A program made the translations under genes and the position numbers. The notes under the pieces are model-generated. The model was given only the letters and a program-made list of their open reading frames with translations, was not told the origin of the DNA and did not search any database. From Glandiceps talaboti (lineage: Eukaryota; Hemichordata; Enteropneusta; Spengelidae): DNA of 60,000 nt. Location of the stretch: positions 15,204,694-15,264,693 of the forward strand of contig NC_135552.1 in the NCBI RefSeq assembly GCF_964340395.1, written 5' to 3'. Shown one piece after another: positions 14,734-30,098 of this stretch. Each line of letters begins with the position of its first letter. Position 1 is the stretch's first letter.

Positions 14734-15390
14734 AAGCCTAAGGTCAATGAACCTTTAACTTCTTTGTATCATATGGAACTCCATAATATACTCTATATAG
14801 TGATGGTCCGGTCTACCCTGCAACGGTACTATTGAAGCGTTTTGTGTTGATCAAATGCTTTCTGAACTTTCTGAGTGGAAAAGACTGACTGAAAGACATC
14901 ACACTGCCAATCTTATGATGCTACAAGATTCATAGTCAACTTGTCGCAAACTGATATGCTATGTCAACCAAAACAGCGTGTTCACGTTGTGAAAACACTA
15001 AAGCCCCTATCACATACCAGCTGCAAATTCACAATTATCATTCGTATTCTTTCCATTCACTCACATATTATGCAGAATCTGGAATCATATCCCTGACGCT
15101 TTTGAACAGCAAAAAAAAAACCAAGTTCTGGTACTACTTTCAGAAATGTCATCAGTAGCCGTTCTAATGTATTTGTATTTATTTTTCAATTTAGTCACAC
15201 ACACCGGACATACATGTATTTATGAAGTTCATTCTAAAACCGGTAGGAGAAGAAGATGAAAATGCACAAGCAATGGGTTGTGCACGCGATACTTATAAAT
15301 CTTATACTTATATTAAGTAGGGAAACATCCTTTCCAGGTCTATATATGACCATCGATCTATATTATAATGTGAAGGATCGTCAGTATATA
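14734..15390. other. No gene seen
   Basis: AT-rich unique sequence with a 65-codon plus frame of no recognisable content. Confidence 0.55.
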
Positions 15391-15394
15391 TATA

Positions 15395-15462
15395 TACACA
15401 CACACACACAGACAGACAGACAGACAGACCGACCGACACACAGACAGACAGACAAGCGGACA
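15395..15462. repeat. TA / CA / GACA / GACC compound microsatellite
   Basis: Short runs of each unit in series, degenerate at the 3' end. Confidence 0.9.
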
Positions 15463-15639
15463 GACGCATATAGGCACACACGCGCAGCCGCACAAACACA
15501 TTATGATATACTGACAGTATTGACTGCAATCCTTTTAATTGAAGTTTTACATATCAGCGTGTACATGTTCATTTTTCATCTCGTTAGTTTATTACACAGT
15601 TCCCCCTCACCTACACTTGTACGAAGTTTACCAGAAATA

Positions 15640-16970
15640 TCCACATTCAAAGTGAACTTCATCTGTAAGCATACGAAGCCTAGCGCAGAAATCACGACAT
15701 TCAAAGTTCACTTCATCTTTAAGTGTACGAAACCTATCAGAAATCATGACATTCAAAGTTCATCTTTAAGTGTACACAGCCTACCAGAAATTATGACATT
15801 CAAAGTTCACTTCATTTTTAAGTGTACGAAGCCTACCATAAAAAATCATGACATTCAACGTTCATTTCATCTTTAAGTGTACAAAACCTACCAGAAATCA
15901 TGACATTCAAAGTTCACTTCATCTTTAAAGGTACGAAGCCTACCAGAAATCATGACATTCAAAGTTCACTTCATCTTTAAGTGTACGGAGCCTACCAGAA
16001 ATCATGACATTCAAAGTTCTCTTCATCTTTAAAGGTACGAAGCCTACCAGAAATCATGACATTCAAAGTTCACTTCCTCTTTAAGTGTACGAAGCCTACC
16101 AGAAATTATGACATTCAAAGTTCACTTCATCTTTAAGTGTACGAAGCCTACCAGGAATCATGACATTCAAAGTTCACTTCATCTTTAAGTGTACGAAGCC
16201 TACCAGGAATCATGACATTCAAAGTTCACTTCATCTTTAAGTGTACGAAGCCTATCAGAAATCATGACATTCAAAGGTCACTTCATCTTTAAAGGTACGA
16301 AGCCTACCAGAAATCATGACATTCAAAGTTCACTTCATCTTTAAGTGTTCGTAGCCTACCAGAAATCATGGCATTCAAAGTTTACTTCATCTTTAAGTGT
16401 ACGAAGCCTATCAGAAATCATGACATTCAAAGGTCACTTCATCTTTAAAGGTACGAAGCCTACCAGAAATCATGACATTCAAAGTTCACTTCATCTTTAA
16501 GTGTTCGTAGCCTACCAGAAATCATGGCATTCAAAGTTTACTTCATCTTTAAGTGTACGTAGCCTACCTGAAATCATGACATTCAAAGGTCACTTCATCT
16601 TTAAGTGTACGAAACCTATCAGAAATCACGACATTCAAAGTTCACTTCATCTTTAAGTGTACGAAACCTATCAGAAATCATGACATTCAAAGTCCACTTC
16701 ATCTTTCAGTGTACGAAGCCTACCAGAAATCATAACATTCAAAGTTCACTTCATCTTTAAAGGTACGAAGCCCACCAGAAATCATGACATTCAAAGTTCA
16801 CTTCATCTTTAAAGGTACGAAGCCTACCAGAAATCATGACATTCAAAGTCCACTTCATTTTTCAGTGTACGGAGCCTACCAGAAATCATGACATTCAAAG
16901 TCCACTTCATCTTTCAGTGTACGGAGCCTACCAGAAATAACGAAGTTCAAAGTTCACTTCATCTTTACGA
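15640..16970. repeat. 52-bp minisatellite, about 25 copies
   Basis: Unit begins ACCAGAAATCATGACATTCA, continues AAGTTCACTTCATCTTTAAG and ends TGTACGAAGCCT. The period is not a multiple of three, so it is not a coding repeat. A 156-bp block of three units is duplicated (16255 and 16411). Confidence 0.97.
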
Positions 16971-17999
16971 ACCCATAAAACCCTCAAAGATTAAAAACAG
17001 AAGTTTTTCAATTTTATTGCAATTGCCAAATAATATCAAGAACTGTAGTAAGCCAGATTTGTATACCTTTCACGAATTTACGAAATCTTAGTTTTCAACG
17101 TATAAGACTTGACAACACTAGATCTCTTGTTACAGTTTTAAAAATGCTTTGAACACATTTATATTATATATTTTTACGAAAATAATATGAGAGTTTCAAT
17201 GACATTTTACTTTTAAAAGATACAAAATATTAATGAGCGTAATATTTCATCTTTCCACTGTTAATATATTATGGCGATTGAACCAATGTTACATGTATTA
17301 AATAACGAGCTTTAAAAAATGGAATGTATAATTTATGTCGTTGTAATGTTTTTCTTCAAAAATTAAACTCATTTTTCCACGTCATGAATATTTATTAATC
17401 TAAAAGCCACTAACCATGGTTGTAACAAAGTGTTGTTCTATGTAGAAGAATAATAATGAAAGGTGGTTAACAAAGATTTACAGGCCATCATCCACGTGAC
17501 CTGATCGTATGAAACTCAACGTCCAGTTTGTTCCATGCTTCCACCATTCAACATAGAATGTAGAACTATTACATGGCAGATCGCTAATGTCCGTTTTAGC
17601 GCTGCACTTGATGTAATTAAGGGGATTATTTTTCGATCGGAAAACCAGTAATGTATTTACTGGAAATTCTTAAAATACCAATAATTAGAGATTGTACATG
17701 TCAATTAGAGGTCTATTTTATTTATAAGTAGTATTAAAAATAATAGTTGTAAGATGAAATTATGATTCAGTGTGGTGCTAATTTCTGGGTGCGGAATCAA
17801 AGTATTAATTTAATTGGATATAATGCACTATGTTATATGTTATATGCACTGCTACATAAATGAGCTACTCACGGGTGATTCAATACATCTAATGATGAAC
17901 AATATTACAAGTAAGTCATATTACATCTAGCAAAACTGTTTCAAAAATCGTCCACCAGTTGCAGCTAGTGCAGTTTTAATTTTCGGTGCATTTTTTTCC
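16971..17999. other. No gene seen; very AT-rich
   Basis: Unique sequence of low GC with no substantial open frame. Confidence 0.6.
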
Positions 18000-18420
18000 T
18001 GTTAACGTCGGAAATAAACTCTTTAAATTTTTGCTGTTACTTTGTTCAAGAAAACTTCGACCAATTCTCAGTTAAAATCAAAGAAAGAAAAAATAGGTCA
18101 CCATACAAACTTTTGAAATAGAGGTTAAAATGATATCAAAATTTACTCATTTTAGAATCCAATATGGCTGTAGAATCCAATATGGCCATAAATTCCAATA
18201 TGGCCGACAAATACTGTGTTAAGTCTACGGAAAACTAAAAAGATTTTCCTTCAAACCAAGATAGTGGATCCCAAATTTCTTTTATTTTTTTTCAAAATTA
18301 CCAGGAACAAACTTTCATATGACAAAATTTGGAAAGAATTGAAAAACTTTGATTTTTTTTTTCAGAGAAATTTGTCCCCTATTCTACCTTAAATTTTGAT
18401 CACTGTTTTATCATAGTTCG
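18000..18420 (-). repeat. Dispersed repeat, family B, inverted copy
   Basis: Reverse-complement match to 13375-13660 and to all of 21350-21720, including AATAAACTCTTTAAATTTTTGC at one end and TTTCAGAGAAATTTG at the other. Three tandem ATCCAATATGGC-type motifs lie at 18155-18215. Confidence 0.85.
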
Positions 18421-18530
18421 AAATAAACAAGGGTGCACAAATTATAATTATTGATAATACAGTCAACTCTCAAAGTATTTATGAGGGACTGCATAGTAAT
18501 CAGGTGCACCCTTGTTACAGTTCATTTCAC
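18419..18530. repeat. Small inverted-repeat element
   Basis: GAAATAAACAAGGGTGCAC at 18421-18439 is mirrored by GTGCACCCTTGTTACAGTTC at 18504-18523. The 65-bp centre is unique. Confidence 0.6.
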
Positions 18531-21345
18531 CCCAATCTCACCAAAAGAAATGTATCCATATTATTGGCTTATACTGTATTATAAAATTGTGTAGGTATAT
18601 ATACACTCTTACTATCCGGCCCATTGCAGTAGACCACATACAAGTGTAATACGTATCTGATGTATACATTTTTCTAGACTTCAACTACCCCAGTGATAAC
18701 GATTACTTCCCTTAGTCATCCAGTCTGCAGTGTTGTCTTTGTCTTAGTTCTATCAATATTGTATGAACCAAGATAAAAAATACATGTGAATGATATACAC
18801 TGTTCTGGCAAGGTTAGAAGAAAGCCGGTAGAATCCCAGTTAAAGCAGCATTTTGTATTATGTAATTATTTTAGTCTAGATATTAAGCCACAAATTAAAG
18901 AACCGCCTCCGAGACCAGTACTTCTATATATATGGCATGAAATGGATTATTTCTCAGTGAACATAGAACCAGTGTTTCCTGTTTGAAAATAAATTTCTTT
19001 TCAAATCGGGGTCATCGGCCCCGGGAAACGATGATTAAACTTTGTATTTAGTTAAGCGGGCACTCTGACGACATCAAAGACGACATTTAATCATTTATTT
19101 TTAGAGAAACTGACATGAGTTAACTGTTAGATGTCACATTTCCATCTTTGACGTGTATATTGCAATCCAAAAACGAACGTATGATATTACAAGTGTGTGT
19201 ATATGCCCATACTTGAGAACAAGTGCCTTCATTTCTAGGATACGACTGTATCGTCAAGCACAATTCACACTTCAACTTTTTTAGTAATTTATTTGACAAT
19301 AGCAAACACCTAGCATATTAATATTTCCATGTAAACATGGACCACTCCACCCTCATTTTACGATCTTTAATATTGCCGACAATAATGATGACGGATTGGT
19401 TGGTCTTTCAATATTTATAATCGTGACTAATTTTAGTTGAACAATAACAATAATGATATTAATTTTAATTTTAAAAAAAGAAGAGAATTGCTCTTTATTA
19501 AAATATCGCACCTTTTCCAGGATCAAGAACCGCAAATTTTGTTTTTTCTTGTGTATGTTTTTTTCTTCTCTTTTTTTTTTTCAATGCCCATTGCAGTTCT
19601 GTTCATGTTATTTTCCGAGAGTCGGGGAAGACTTATTGGCGCATGCGCAATATAGTACTTGAACAAGTCATCGAGTTAAAATATTGATCTGTGTTATTGT
19701 GAGTGTGGGAATTTTAGACTACAGTTGTATTGAAATTCCATCTGTTGGACTCTTTAACAGCCTCGCTTACTTCGATCCTGTTCCCGTTAATTTATTAGGG
19801 GGGACTCGTTAGCAACGCGCGTGTCCATTGCCGTCAAGTACTCTAGCCTAGGTGAATATACACATTGGACTGCTTGTATGTGAGGCCCAGACCGGACCGT
19901 TTTTGACAGTACAACGAAAATTTCACGATCGCCGCCGTCATCCTTACGGATTCGATCTGATCATACGTATACCATAAAAATGATTAAATACAAACTGGCA
20001 AAAAGGACACGAACAACGTTTTTATCAGAAAAAAATGATGTGCATTGATAATCATAATGGGTTTTTTTCGTTGACCCAATTAGTTTTTATTTTATTTCAT
20101 TTTTCATCGCGTTAAGATGAAATACCTATCCAGTTTTAGTGTCAAATATGACCAATGCAAAATGCAAGGCAATAATATTTAATAAATGTACCTATTTTCA
20201 CATTCTTCATACACACACACACAGCATCCGTATTCTGTAGCATGTGCAAAATAACACCGGAAATTCTATTTTGTATCACCGCGGTCAAACATGCCTGTGA
20301 ATTACGTAGACATTTTTTTTGTCGGGGAAAATATCTACCTTTCCCAATCGATAAAATTACTCTTAGATTACAATAGACGTCGTAACTTCGGATGTTTATT
20401 CGGAAAACGGCTACCTGAGTAAGCAGGAAGGCTGTCATTAATTGAAAATGCCTCTGATATGATCAATATTTGCTACGGGGTAATCGAATCGATAAACTCA
20501 GTATACTGTGCGTGTGTGTGTGTGTGTGTAATATAAATGACGGCATAAGTTGAAAAATAAAATAAAATTCGAATTTAAAAAAAAAATAGCAACCAAAAAC
20601 ACGCGCACACTTGAAAAGAGCAGTACTTTTTGACACAGTGCACGTGCGCTCTTCACTAACTTGAATGAAACAACCATTTTTACTCTCATCTCGTGTGTTC
20701 CCGAATCAAACGTTTGAATATATGGAATGGCGACTTCTAAGTATCGCCGGTTCGGCTCTATATTTTCGATTTCTACCTATGAAGCCGAGTTTTTCGATTT
20801 TATTGATGCTAGGAAATCTAATGACTAGGGTATGGATTGAACTCAGTTTATTACTTCGAAGCGGGGTTATTACCCGGACGTGACTGACTGACATACACTG
20901 AGAAATATGAAAAAGTATCATAATACCAAAATATAGCATATTTCGTACTTCCTAGATCCTGTACAAGGGTCAGGGACATCAGTGTACAATACACGAAAAT
21001 TAGAGTTGTAAAGCGAACTTGTATTGCTTGCACTCTTAATCGTCAAACAGTCCATTATTTTTTCACCTTATTTAACACGTGAATAATTTCACACGATACG
21101 TGTATCCCTTGGCAACAATCAGACGACTAGGAAACATAGACCGGCACAATAATGACAAATCTCCTGATTTTATAATTCATTTTCGATAAGAATTTCTTTT
21201 CTAGAAGTATGGTACGAATCCGCCATCACCCGATATGAACCACTGATGACCAGCCGTCGTGATTGTAAAGGAATACAGGTGTATCATGTTGTCTTATATG
21301 CGATGCATATTGGGCATTCCGGACCCGTATATATAAAAAAAATAG
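18531..21345. other. No recognisable gene; possible promoter near 19.6 kb
   Basis: Unique sequence with short frames (60-98 codons). CpG content rises at 19.6-19.95 kb. Confidence 0.5.
19639..19648. promoter_or_regulatory. NRF1-type palindrome GCGCATGCGC
   Basis: Perfect GCGCATGCGC, with an overlapping ATTGG (inverted CCAAT) at 19635-19639. NRF1 sites of this form mark CpG promoters in animals. No gene start is evident beside it, so function is uncertain. Confidence 0.3.
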
Positions 21346-21349
21346 ACTG

Positions 21350-21755
21350 TGCCTGAGGAACAAATTGCTCTGAAAATCACAGTTCTTCAATTCTCTCTCT
21401 CCAACCTTTGCCATACCAAAGCTTGTTCCTGGTCTTTTGACATAATAAAAAGAAATTTTTGGGGGTTTACCATGATCTTATTTTCAAGGAAATATCCACT
21501 CTTTTATTTTCGCAGAGCGTTAAAACTATAGTTGGCGGCCATGTTGGATTCTAAAATGTTAAATTTTGGTATCATTTTGACCGCAATTTTAAAAGAATTT
21601 CCGGTGACTCCAGATTTTTTTTCTTGACTTTTAACTGAATTTAGGATTGAATTTTGTTGAACAAAGTAACAGCAAAATTTTCAATAAAGAGTTTATTTCT
21701 GAGGTGCATTCTACGTCCAACCTTGGAGTAATTATCAGTATAATTACTCCACGGT
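21350..21755 (+). repeat. Dispersed repeat, family B, copy 3
   Basis: Contains AATTGCTCTGAAAATCACAG, GCTTGTTCCTGGTC, GGCGGCCATGTTGGATTC and AACAAAGTAACAGC. The 3' limit runs into the palindrome TTGGAGTAATTAT..ATAATTACTCCA (21723-21752). Confidence 0.85.
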
Positions 21756-21955
21756 CCAACTGTCTCTAAGATGTAGACAAAATATATAAACTGAACTTAT
21801 TATAAGGTAGAGTTAGTCATCAACAGCCGGCAGTATTCTCCCTACTTGTATCTACAACTAGACGTATATACATAACTACTACTATACTCTGTATAGACAG
21901 TAAAATTTGTCTATTATTTCACATACATTAATTACATGAACGGTATTGCTGTTTC

Positions 21956-22638
<683 letters not shown>

Positions 22639-23450
22639 GGGAGCCTTCAGTAATTACATGGGGATGGCCGGCGAATTAGAGGAGGTGGTCGTCACTTTTT
22701 ACAAACCAGTCCCCGGGGGAGGGCCATATTTAGAAAATGGACTTACAGGAGAGTAACATTTACTGTAACTATTATTTTTTAAATCTAAATTTGCATAATT
22801 TTGTGATTTTGGCATGATCCCACCCGCTGCCATCGGTTTCAAATCCCACTGCTATCACATCCCGCCACTGCCACCATTGAAAAGTACTATCGCAACATAT
22901 CAGGGAAATGCAGTGAATTAACTGCTAGTTGTGGTGTGAGGAGAGATAGAAGCGGGTCTCACAGTAGTAAAGGGGGAACGTAACAGCGTGGCAAGATATT
23001 GGGGATAATGTGGTGGAGTAAAGATGTCGACCTCGGTCCTGAGGTTGCCAGTTGTGCGCTCGTCGAGTCTTTGGGAGTTCTGGCCATCAGCTCATCAGAT
23101 TAAAACCAAACACAGGCATTGATTTAATGCAAACTCACTGTGGTGGTAGTAGTTGGAAAGAAAAATTACTTTAAAAACTATCAATGTGGTGGGATCTTTA
23201 CTACAGAAAAATATCCAGTCTCTAGTGGCATTCGAACCTAGGACCTCCTGATCCTGACTACTAATCTTGAGCTCTAACAACTATGCCACATATTTTTCAT
23301 TGAAATAATTGAACAGGAGGTTAGGAGAGTCATATTTTAGAGAAAGGAACTCGAGGCCTAAGGAGGGTAACTTTTTAGCACAACGGACTGGGGGGTCACA
23401 TTTTATGCCACGGACTGGGCTTGATCCCCCTGTAACTACTGAAGGCTCCC
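22639..23450. mobile_element. Harbinger-like TIR element, non-autonomous, 812 bp
   Basis: Left end GGGAGCCTTCAGTAATTACA; right end inverted GGGAGCCTTCAGTAGTTACA, about 25 bp of near-perfect TIR. Both ends are flanked by TAA (22636-22638, 23451-23453), the target duplication typical of PIF/Harbinger. No transposase frame. A tRNA-derived SINE lies inside. A short relative begins at 30695. Confidence 0.7.
23095..23292 (-). mobile_element. tRNA-derived SINE
   Basis: The minus strand reads an A-box-like TGGCATAGTTGTTAGAGC and, about 45 nt later, a B box GGTTCGAATGCC, the internal RNA polymerase III promoter of a tRNA. The tRNA-like head is followed by an unrelated tail (CCCACCACATTGATAG...). It cannot be a real tRNA because no acceptor stem closes. 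The 3' limit is uncertain. Confidence 0.65.
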
Positions 23451-23453
23451 TAA

Positions 23454-24985
23454 ATGCCTGCAAGATTTACCAAACATGTAGTTGCTTAATTCTTTTCATA
23501 GTTCAATTAGAGACTGTCAAATACAATCTATTAGACATGTTGTCTTCAGCCGACTTCTAACTTTTGAGGTTTCACCGTCAATATTTTGACTGCGTCGGCC
23601 ATGTTTGAAAGAAGCTGTCTGGTGATTACTTATCTGTTTTGTTCACTTGTTTTTCTTGAACAGAACTGTTACAAGATATTCCAATAGAAAGACGACCTTT
23701 CACAATGGAGTAAAATAGACAATGGGATACATCGTTAAGTATACTGGAATCTTGGCCCCGGGGCACATTTCTCTTTCACTTCGATCACAAGCTTAAATGT
23801 CAAGTTTGCATCATTATGACGCTTAACTTTCTTATTTTGAAGTGAATGGTCAGCATTAGAAATATTCGCATTGTATGCATAGTATTAAAGGGAGTCGAAC
23901 TGAAATGTTCAAATAACTATCGTGTTATCAGCATATATACGGAATTGATTCCTGCAGTGGTTTCTTTCTCCCTGGCCCTGTGATTAGTCATGAATGCATC
24001 ACATTGAAAATGAGCCAGGCTTGGAGTAATTATAATTACTCAAAGGGTCAGGGAACGAAATGTAACATCGACAACCTGCACCATTTCAATCAGAATATGG
24101 GTTTAAAACATTTGATATTGTTCTTTGTGAGATGTGACTCGTGAATTCACAGAGTTAAAATCATCTCGCAACGTGAAATATTTGAATATAGCCACCCGCA
24201 ATAGAACATACCCCCTCCTCTCCCCCGCAACTCATGATGGTGTTTGCACCGATAAACTTTTGTTCGCCTAGGCTTAGCTTGACTGACATTTCACTGCATA
24301 ACGACGAAAAGACTTGACTATTACTTGCATTTAAAGATAACAATTGCAACTTAGTTTCGTTCATTTTTAACTCTACTATTTCTAAAGACTCAAAACTAAT
24401 GTTCAGAATAAAAGTTCTTAATTTATCCTTTATTTGAACTTTTCCCCATGGTGGGAAATTTTGATGACCCTAACCACAGTCCCTACCTCGTGGTAGAGGC
24501 GACTGTGCACTAACTTACAGTTGCTGAATGGGATATAGAATGATTAGATTTGGGTAGTGTATGGTATTGGAATTTAGCCTTCTTAGTGCAGTGCAACTCC
24601 CCCACTCCCCATCTCACTCATACGGGCAAAGTGCATGTTTGTTTTTTCAGATATGTAAATGAAAGACTGCATAGAAAAATGAATAATATAGATACTTTGA
24701 ACGACAGTTATGACGAGAATTCAAGGATAATAACCATGCTTGTGGATCATGTCGTCTAAAATGAAGTGGACGGGAATGTTAAGGGCTGAAGACACGCTAA
24801 GCTTGGCTGTGCAGCAAACAGTTTTCTGCTATCTAAAATTAACATAGCATATGTGTCTAGTATCCGATTTGCGTAATGTTGGTTGGAAACCCACTGCATT
24901 CGTTCATAAAAAGTAACTGTTTACTAAATTTGACGATTAAATTTCACACTGATAAACTAAATTGTCTAAATAATATTCTATAAAA
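23454..24985. other. No gene seen
   Basis: Unique sequence with short frames. The palindrome TTGGAGTAATTATAATTACT lies at 24021-24041. Confidence 0.55.
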
Positions 24986-24989
24986 TATT

Positions 24990-26100
<1,111 letters not shown>

Positions 26101-26105
26101 TCTCG

Positions 26106-26140
26106 TGTTGTTTGTTTGTTTGTTTGTTTGTTTGTTTGTT
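26106..26140. repeat. (GTTT)n microsatellite
   Basis: About eight GTTT units. Confidence 0.95.
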
Positions 26141-26894
26141 GGCTTGTATATGTTTGTGACGTTTCGTTGAAATCTAACGAATGTCCTATGCAAGCGAAAA
26201 GTTGCAGACCATTTATAAATGACTAGATTTGTAAGTTAGATGCCAGAGGGATAGTTTTCACGTCGATCGAAGTTGGTTCGTATTTACGGTCCCTGGATTG
26301 CTTCATTTCTTTTGTCAACCCCGGTACCTTACCGTCTGTAAAGGAGTGTGAAATCGGATTACCAGTGATGAACTCATTGAACAATGCTATGAAGCATTTT
26401 TAAGGATTACAACTGACTTATTTCATCAATATTGTCTTGTCTGGAATACTAGCAAACAACTTAGCACCGTATATTACAAACCGGTCAGATAACGGCAAAA
26501 TAAATTGGCCATCGGTATGTAAACAATTGAACACAGGGGATGCCAAACAAGCTATGTTACTGGTTATTTTATAGGCTATAGCATGGCATATTTGAAAACT
26601 ATGTATAAAAAGTATATAAGTATATGACTATATATACTGTACTTTCAAAATAGACAAAGGCATACGAACAATTCAAATGACTTTGAAGATGTATACCAAG
26701 GCGATTACAGTAAACCAGTCTGATCACCTCTCCACAGGGGTACGGTGCATCGAGTTTGCCAACAATGTATTGTTCATCATTGACATCAAAACAATTTAAC
26801 ATATTGCTTCACGATACTCAAACTCCATACACTTATGTTTTTTTTATGACATTGACGCATTCTCCAAACTATACTTAACGATGCCAAGGGCTGC
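26141..26894. other. No gene seen
   Basis: Unique AT-rich sequence. Confidence 0.55.
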
Positions 26895-26925
<31 letters not shown>

Positions 26926-27180
26926 TGTATGTATGTATGTATGTATGTATGTATGTATGTATGTATGTATGTATGTATGTATGTATGTATGTATGTATGT
27001 ATGTATGTATGTATGTATGTATGTATGTATGTATGTATGTATGTATGTATGTATGTATGTATGTAGGTAGGTAGGTAGGTAGGTAGGTAGGTAGGTAGGT
27101 AGGTAGGTAGGTATGTATGTATGTATGTATGTATGTATGTATGTATGTATGTATGTATGTATGTATGTATGTATGTATGT
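26895..27180. repeat. Compound (GTAT)n(GTAG)n(GTAT)n microsatellite
   Basis: About 42 GTAT units, a clean block of about 12 GTAG units (27064-27111), then about 17 GTAT units. Confidence 0.98.
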
Positions 27181-30096
27181 GTACATGTACATGTATTAGC
27201 TTAGAAGGGGATCATCTTTAAGACCATCTTTTTTTTTTACCGCGAAAAAGAATACGGTCGCGTCTGCCTTGACTTGGTCTAATCTAACGATAGCGATATG
27301 TCCAGAACCTCCAATTGCTCCTTAATACAATCAGTAATATCTGGAAAGCTATCGAAAATAAATGAGACTCGGTGCAAATTCTTTGCCAGTGTTTTAAATC
27401 GTAAAGAGTGCCATTCTGCTTTCAGAGTGTTTTATACGACTTATGTCTTTTATAGTGAATCTAGTTGGTTTTTTTTGCGTTCTATGGACAACCTTTATCG
27501 TTGCATTCACAGGCATTAGACTATAGAGAGTTAAGGCGCCTAATTTCAATCGCCAAGGTTAGGATCATAAATCAACTCTAACTCCATTCTACTCTGAGGC
27601 AACCAAAGCCCCCTCGAGAATTAAATGAAAAATTGTAAAACAATCAACCCAAGCCAAAGATAATTAAAAACTCCTTATGAGGTGCGTTTTCAAAGTGATT
27701 TCCTTCAAAGACAAAATTAGCTAGTTGACGACCGGGGCTCACTTTCTCCTCCCGATTCTCGTCGGCAAAAACGATTTTCTTTGTTGTTGAAAATTAGCTG
27801 ATAAGTCTAATAAATGAGTGTTAACAGTGAAGACGTCATTGTATTGGGTTGTTTAGAAACTGTGACGTAATGATCGGGGGATGACTAACCTCGAGAACAA
27901 TAACATGAATACGCGGTGACAGTAAATTTCACAGTAAGCTAAACAAACAAAATGGACGCAAATCGTACGTTTGACTTTTGTAAATTCATGAATTTCAACT
28001 GTATATTGTTGTAAGCTGATTACAAGTTCAAAGCCCTTCAGCCAGCGAACTAAGAACCGTGTAATGAACGTATGGCCTGCTGCCTACACACATTTACTGA
28101 ACTGTAATATATATGAATGTGACCTACTTCAAAGCAGTTCTAATGTGACAGTCTCCCATAGGAATTCGGTTTACCGTTTGCTCTAGACAAGAGTATATGG
28201 GTGCAGGTTTATTGTAGAATGGAGGGGAAAAAAATCAACCAGAACATTAACATACTAATCGTGCACTGACCGCCATGTGCCTGAAGAGGGCGCCATAATG
28301 TGCAGACATTTAGACTGTGGTTTAGACCATATTGTAGATTTGATTGTAAAGTTACCAAATTGAATGTATAATCATACCTTGGTCATTGTTGTCTCATAGT
28401 AATAGACATCGATTTGCACGTAATTCAAGGTGAAGTCCTTTCGGAAAAGAAATGTTTCGATGAACAACAGTGTCAGAACACATAAAAAAAATTATTGGAT
28501 AATCACTTTGATTAGGAATTTGATAAGCCTTATTTTTTGTGTTAAAGTTCATAAATGGAATTCTGTTCTTGCCATTACATAGAGAGGGTAAGAAATGCGT
28601 GAAGTCCATTCAAAAGCATAGCAGTAAACGAATGTAAAAGTTGCAGGGTAAACTCACCAGCGGCTCAAACTCCAACAGGTGGTTGGGTTGAATAGAATAT
28701 CGCCCTCTCTAAAAACAAAGGTGTTTATCTTTTTTTTTGTGTGAGGGCGATCTTTCACTTCATGCCTTTTATACTGTAAAGTCGAAATACTGAAAAAAAT
28801 ATCAAGTTGTGGGAAAAGCTCATAAGACAAGAAAATTTATGACTGTGTGTGTGGGGGGGGGGGGGCGCTCAAGCTCCTAATAAGCAGCATTGTCGTAAAA
28901 AGTCGCCCGTTACTACTTCAAGTTCTGGTTGAGATTTCAAGACAATATTATCGATGTGTAAAACCGTGACATGGGGAAAGGGGTGCAGACTTGAGCCAAA
29001 ACTGTTGTTAAAACTCCTATATTCATATGCATAAGCCAATGTTTTTAGATATTTCTTTCAACTAAGGTCTTACATGTACCATTCTTATTTCCTGCATTGA
29101 CAGGATGACGTCACTGCGTCTTGTTCACAGACTGTCACCTGTCTATCTCAGTATCTCGTAGGGGGCGCTACTCACATAGGAAGGGTGTGTACATGGCGAT
29201 TTTTGTCTCATTTGAGCTAAGTTTGTGACCCTTTTCTAGAAGTTTGACCTCAGCACGTGAGACATATACCCACATTTGTTTTGGTGATTCACAAGCTTTG
29301 TTTTAGATTTAGGAACTGGAGTCAAAGTTGGGGGCTAGCGGAAATATTGAAATATACTTAATACATACTTCGCCTTCTCTTCTCTCCCTCCCATTCCCCG
29401 AAGATGAACCAGGCTGTGTTGCCCAAAATGGGCCACTTCATCACGAAAGTGTACCTGAACAGGAAGGGGTCAACAAAAATGTTTTAATTAAGAAATGGCT
29501 CCGATCGCTAACGTCTAACGGCCGTTTACACTTATATGTTGCGCTAGGGAGTGAAAATGGAAAGTTTCGCAGGTTAATCCTCGTAGCTAGGTAGCTCATA
29601 AAATATGCTGTTTAACAAGTCTCGTCTGTCCTACTCTTCAGTATGAAGAGATTACTTTGTATGTATACTTTGTATTTCTGACAACTCATGTTAAGGACAC
29701 TACCGTGTTACGGACACTACAAATCACTACATCATCTCATCAGACGCCTTGGCACACATACTTGATTGCAGTTTCTATTATACACAGTAGGTGTGTACAC
29801 CCAGAGTTCTCTTAGCATATCAAAGTGGCCTTACTATATACTAGTAGTTGCCATAGTAGTGCTATTACACCCACCGTTGAGGACGCTACGTGCCATTTTT
29901 CTGTGACATGCGAAACTAATTCTTAAGGACCCCTAGATGTTCTGCTATAGATACATGTATCTCCTAGCTTCAAAACATGATTTGCTCCAATAATTTACTG
30001 TATTAATGTATAAGAATCACCGTAAATAAACTCTGAAAATAAAGAAAGAAATTGTCAAGAGCTAAAACCTCCTGAAAATCACACTGTATCCATTAT

Positions 30097-30098
<2 letters not shown>
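27181..30098. other. No recognisable gene
   Basis: Unique sequence. Frames of 71-88 codons (27298, 28394, 29328) are unrecognised. Poly-G at 28852-28864. Confidence 0.5.

Noticed and set aside
15256-15876. 206-codon plus frame
   Set aside because: Made of a GACA microsatellite and the 52-bp minisatellite, whose period breaks any consistent repeat frame.
23215-23290. tRNA gene on the minus strand
   Set aside because: A and B boxes are present but no closed cloverleaf or acceptor stem is seen; better explained as a SINE head.
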